Source: Lachnospiraceae bacterium (lineage in GTDB: Bacteria; Bacillota; Clostridia; Lachnospirales; Lachnospiraceae). From it: a stretch of 34,574 nucleotides of DNA. How positions within the stretch are numbered: the first letter of the stretch is position 1; every line of letters begins with the position of its first letter. The notes beneath the pieces are model-generated. The model was not told the DNA's origin and searched no databases. It saw only the letters and a list, made by a program, of their open reading frames with translations. The position numbers were made by a program, and so were the translations under genes. Positions 32,821 to 34,574 of the stretch are shown one piece after another. The stretch spans positions 1-34,574 of the forward strand of contig JAILQX010000049.1 in NCBI GenBank assembly GCA_024698705.1, read 5' to 3'.

Positions 32821-32970
32821 ATGACTCTGGCTGAATATCTGGAAGACTATGCATCGAAAGAAACAAAAGAAGAGGGATATTATCTGATCAACGAGGAAAT
32901 AAAGCGCATCCCTACGGACAAGGTAAGGCAGATAGCCATACAGAATATCTATGATATAAGGATCATCTAA
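32821..32970 (+). CDS. Possible 49-aa small protein or gene remnant
   Basis: ATG to TAA encodes 49 residues, highly charged, starting M-T-L-A-E-Y-L-E-D-Y and ending Y-D-I-R-I-I. It has no ribosome binding site, but it lies between two good terminators, which suggests a separate transcript. I recognise no family. It may be the tail of a decayed gene or a real small protein. Confidence 0.25.
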   Translation: MTLAEYLEDYASKETKEEGYYLINEEIKRIPTDKVRQIAIQNIYDIRII

Positions 32971-33009
32971 AAGAAGAGATTTCAGATTCTGAATATAGAC
33001 AAAGCAGAG

Positions 33010-33045
33010 ATCTTGCAAACCGTAAAAGCGGCTTGCAGGATTTTT
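33010..33045 (+). terminator. Rho-independent terminator before the fatty-acid operon
   Basis: A 13-bp stem with one mismatch and one G-U (33010-33022 with 33029-33041), 6-nt loop and TTTTT. Confidence 0.8.
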
Positions 33046-33060
33046 GTTTTAAAAAAATAT

Positions 33061-33135
33061 CTTGACTATCAAAATATTTTATATTATGATTTTTATCGAA
33101 CAATGCTTTGATACTCAAAATATTTGAAAATCAAA
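33061..33135 (+). promoter_or_regulatory. Three FabT-like operator boxes
   Basis: Box 1 TTGA-CTA-TCAA at 33062-33072 overlaps the -35. Box 2 TTTGA-TAC-TCAAA (33107-33119) and box 3 TTTGA-AAA-TCAAA (33123-33135) are perfect 5-3-5 palindromes with centres 16 bp apart, downstream of the -10. The MarR-family repressor FabT of Firmicutes binds TTTGA-TTA-TCAAA-type sites before fatty-acid genes. The regulator gene is not in the window. Confidence 0.75.
33062..33090 (+). promoter_or_regulatory. Promoter of acpP-fabK-fabD
   Basis: TTGACT at 33062, 17-nt spacer, TATGAT at 33085, both 5 of 6 to consensus. The leader is about 115 nt. The -35 lies within a FabT-like box. Confidence 0.7.
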
Positions 33136-33213
33136 GCATATAGTATTCAATACTATGTAACGAGGTTTAAAAAATTGATGCGGGTCATGTATCAGAAAAA
33201 GGAGAAAAGAAGA

Positions 33214-33441
33214 ATGATTGAAAGAATCGCACAGATAATTGAAGAGAAACTTGGGCTGGATGGAGTAAATATAACACCTGAAACAAGATTTAAGGAGGAC
33301 TTAAACGCGGATTCGCTCGATCTTTTTGATCTTGTTGTGGAATTTGAGGATGAGTTTGGTACCGAGATCCCATCAGAGGATCTTGAAAAGATCACGACGG
33401 TTGGGGCTCTGCTTGAGTACATAGAGAAAAAAGCAGGCTGA
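33214..33441 (+). CDS. acpP: Acyl carrier protein
   Basis: The ATG at 33214 (75 aa) follows AAAAAGGAG; the longer frame runs through the operators. It carries growing acyl chains on a 4'-phosphopantetheine arm attached to Ser34 in A-D-S-L-D (32-36); the usual D-S-L-D motif is complete. The protein is acidic and helical, the normal length for AcpP. It is the first gene of a type II fatty-acid synthesis operon, 3 nt before fabK, and probably repressed by a FabT-like protein when fatty acids are abundant. A second ACP for other pathways cannot be excluded, but the neighbours fit the housekeeping one. Confidence 0.95.
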   Translation: MIERIAQIIEEKLGLDGVNITPETRFKEDLNADSLDLFDLVVEFEDEFGTEIPSEDLEKITTVGALLEYIEKKAG

Positions 33442-33444
33442 TAT

Positions 33445-34380
33445 ATGAAGACAAAGATCACAAAACTACTTAATATTGAATATCCCATAATTCAGGGGGG
33501 CATGGCATGGGTAGCTGAGCACAACCTTGCTTCAGCAGTATCAAACGCAGGAGGACTGGGGATCATAGGAGCTGCATCTACACCGCCGGACATAGTAAGA
33601 GAAGAGATAAGAAAGTGCAGACAGCTGACCGATAAGCCGTTTGGAGTAAATGTGATGCTTTTAAATCCCAATGCCGATGAAGTCGCAAAGGTTATTGTAC
33701 AGGAAGGGGTAAAAGTAGTTACTACGGGCGCAGGCAATCCTGCAAAATACATGGATATGTGGAAAGAAGCAGGAGTAAAGGTCATTCCGGTCGTTGCAAG
33801 TGTAGCTCTTGCAAGACTTATGGAAAGAGGGGGAGCGGATGCCGTGATCGCTGAAGGAATGGAAAGCGGCGGGCATATCGGTCAGACAACAACTATGGCA
33901 CTTGTTCCGCAGGTCAGTGATGCACTAAAAATTCCGGTGATCGCAGCAGGCGGGATTGCAGACGGACGAGGGATGGCAGCAGCTTTGATGTTAGGAGCAG
34001 AGGCAGTTCAGATGGGAACAAGGTTTGTCGCCTGCAAGGAGGCTGTTGTCCATGAAAACTATAAGAATAAGATCATAAAAGCCACGGATATAGATTCTGC
34101 GGTCACAGGTATGAGTACGGGTCATCCCGTCAGATGTCTGCGCAATAAGATGACAAGGATCTATCTTGACATGGAAAAGAAGGGTGCTGACTTTATGGAA
34201 CTTGAAAAGCTCACACTCGGTTCACTTAAAAATGCTGTGATAGACGGAGATGTGACGCAGGGAACGGTGATGGCCGGCCAGATCTCCGGACTTATAGGAG
34301 AAGTAAAAAACTGCAGGGACATCATTGAAGAGACAGTAAATGAAGCAATGAGTGTCATCAAGGCAAGAGGAGATATATGA
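33445..34380 (+). CDS. fabK: Enoyl-[acyl-carrier-protein] reductase II (FMN-dependent)
   Basis: 311 aa. Reduces enoyl-ACP in the last step of each elongation cycle; FMN-containing and unrelated to FabI. A TIM-barrel of the nitronate monooxygenase/FabK family: Y-P-I-I-Q-G-G-M-A-W-V-A (13-24), G-G-L-G-I-I-G-A (36-43), V-N-V-M-L-L-N-P, T-T-G-A-G-N-P (near 95), E-G-x-E-S-G-G-H-I-G with the conserved active-site His near 143, V-I-A-A-G-G-I-A-D-G-R and Q-M-G-T-R-F. The I-Q-G-G-M-A-W start and fab neighbours favour FabK over a nitronate monooxygenase. Its TGA overlaps the fabD ATG (ATGA). Confidence 0.94.
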   Translation: MKTKITKLLNIEYPIIQGGMAWVAEHNLASAVSNAGGLGIIGAASTPPDIVREEIRKCRQLTDKPFGVNVMLLNPNADEVAKVIVQEGVKVVTTGAGNPAKYMDMWKEAGVKVIPVVASVALARLMERGGADAVIAEGMESGGHIGQTTTMALVPQVSDALKIPVIAAGGIADGRGMAAALMLGAEAVQMGTRFVACKEAVVHENYKNKIIKATDIDSAVTGMSTGHPVRCLRNKMTRIYLDMEKKGADFMELEKLTLGSLKNAVIDGDVTQGTVMAGQISGLIGEVKNCRDIIEETVNEAMSVIKARGDI

Positions 34381-34574
34381 ACAGGATAGCATTTGTATTT
34401 CCGGGTCAGGGCGTACAGACTCCTATGATGGGAAAGGACTTCTACAATAATTCAGGTGATGCAAGAAATATATACAGACTTGCCAATGAAGCATCCAAAG
34501 TCGATGTCGAAAGACTGTGCTTTACACAAAACGATCGCCTTGACATTACCGAGTACACTCAGATAGCACTTCTT
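34377..34574 (+). CDS. fabD: Malonyl-CoA:ACP transacylase, N-terminal part, cut by window end
   Basis: 66 codons from the ATG at 34377, which overlaps the fabK stop, open to the window end. Starts M-N-R-I-A-F-V-F-P-G-Q-G-V-Q, with the family's P-G-Q-G-x-Q oxyanion motif at 9-14, then M-M-G-K-D-F, and I-T-E-Y-T-Q-I-A-L as in FabD before the active-site G-H-S-x-G, which lies outside the window. It loads malonyl groups onto ACP. The gene order acpP-fabK-fabD is that of Firmicute fab operons. Confidence 0.93.
   Translation, partial: MNRIAFVFPGQGVQTPMMGKDFYNNSGDARNIYRLANEASKVDVERLCFTQNDRLDITEYTQIALL

Noticed and set aside
1-34574. CRISPR array
   Set aside because: No regularly spaced short repeats seen; repeats found are single pairs linked to the island.

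Overview
The window looks like a chromosome segment from an anaerobic, low-to-mid GC Firmicute, most likely a Lachnospiraceae member (Butyrivibrio/Roseburia-like). This rests on gene style: an EpsG polymerase, FabK instead of FabI, FabT-like operators, strong AGGAGG ribosome binding sites, a SigD-like promoter, and an AT-rich accessory block beside a more GC-rich core. The genus is inference.

Region A (1-3.6 kb): the tail of a FliD-like surface protein and an unrecognised 417-aa protein behind a SigD-like promoter. These converge on two minus-strand unknown genes and share a strong bidirectional terminator with the first.

Region B (3.7-9.5 kb) is an AT-rich accessory island and the most interesting part. 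It holds two copies of one three-gene layout: a DUF4417 protein, then a small stand-alone protein resembling a polymorphic-toxin C-terminal module, then a small zinc-ribbon protein that could be its immunity partner. The genes in each trio overlap and are probably translationally coupled. The two toxin-like proteins are unrelated (one with a His/Cys caspase-like dyad, one RNase-like), while the DUF4417 partner is kept. Between the trios lie a truncated tyrosine recombinase and an autoinhibited Fic protein. A 35-bp direct repeat, resembling a tRNA 3' end and joined each time to a hairpin terminator, brackets the recombinase, Fic and second trio. A second repeated block, a hairpin with loop CTACCAA plus a 26-bp sequence, flanks the second trio. 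Together these suggest a modular element that exchanges toxin cassettes.

Region C (9.8-12.3 kb): a LemA protein and a DUF3137-like membrane protein, then a convergent AraC-family regulator that is divergent from the glycan operon.

Region D (12.4-31.5 kb): a large surface-glycan locus on the plus strand. ManC, Gmd and Fcl make GDP-L-fucose; PseB and PseC make a 4-amino-4,6-dideoxy-AltNAc nucleotide sugar. Five further glycosyltransferases, a GtrB-like polyprenyl-phosphate transferase, GT-C-like membrane proteins (one split into two coupled genes), a Wzz-like protein with a kinase-like tail lacking a P-loop, an EpsG-type polymerase and a PglK-like ABC flippase complete it. No initiating phosphoglycosyl transferase is visible. 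Likely promoters precede gmd, the split membrane gene and pseB; a strong terminator sits between pseB and pseC.

Region E (31.5-34.6 kb): a GMP synthase gene encoding only the ATP-pyrophosphatase and dimerisation parts, without the glutaminase domain; then the start of a fatty-acid synthesis operon (acpP, fabK, fabD, cut by the window end) with three FabT-like operator boxes at and just downstream of its promoter.
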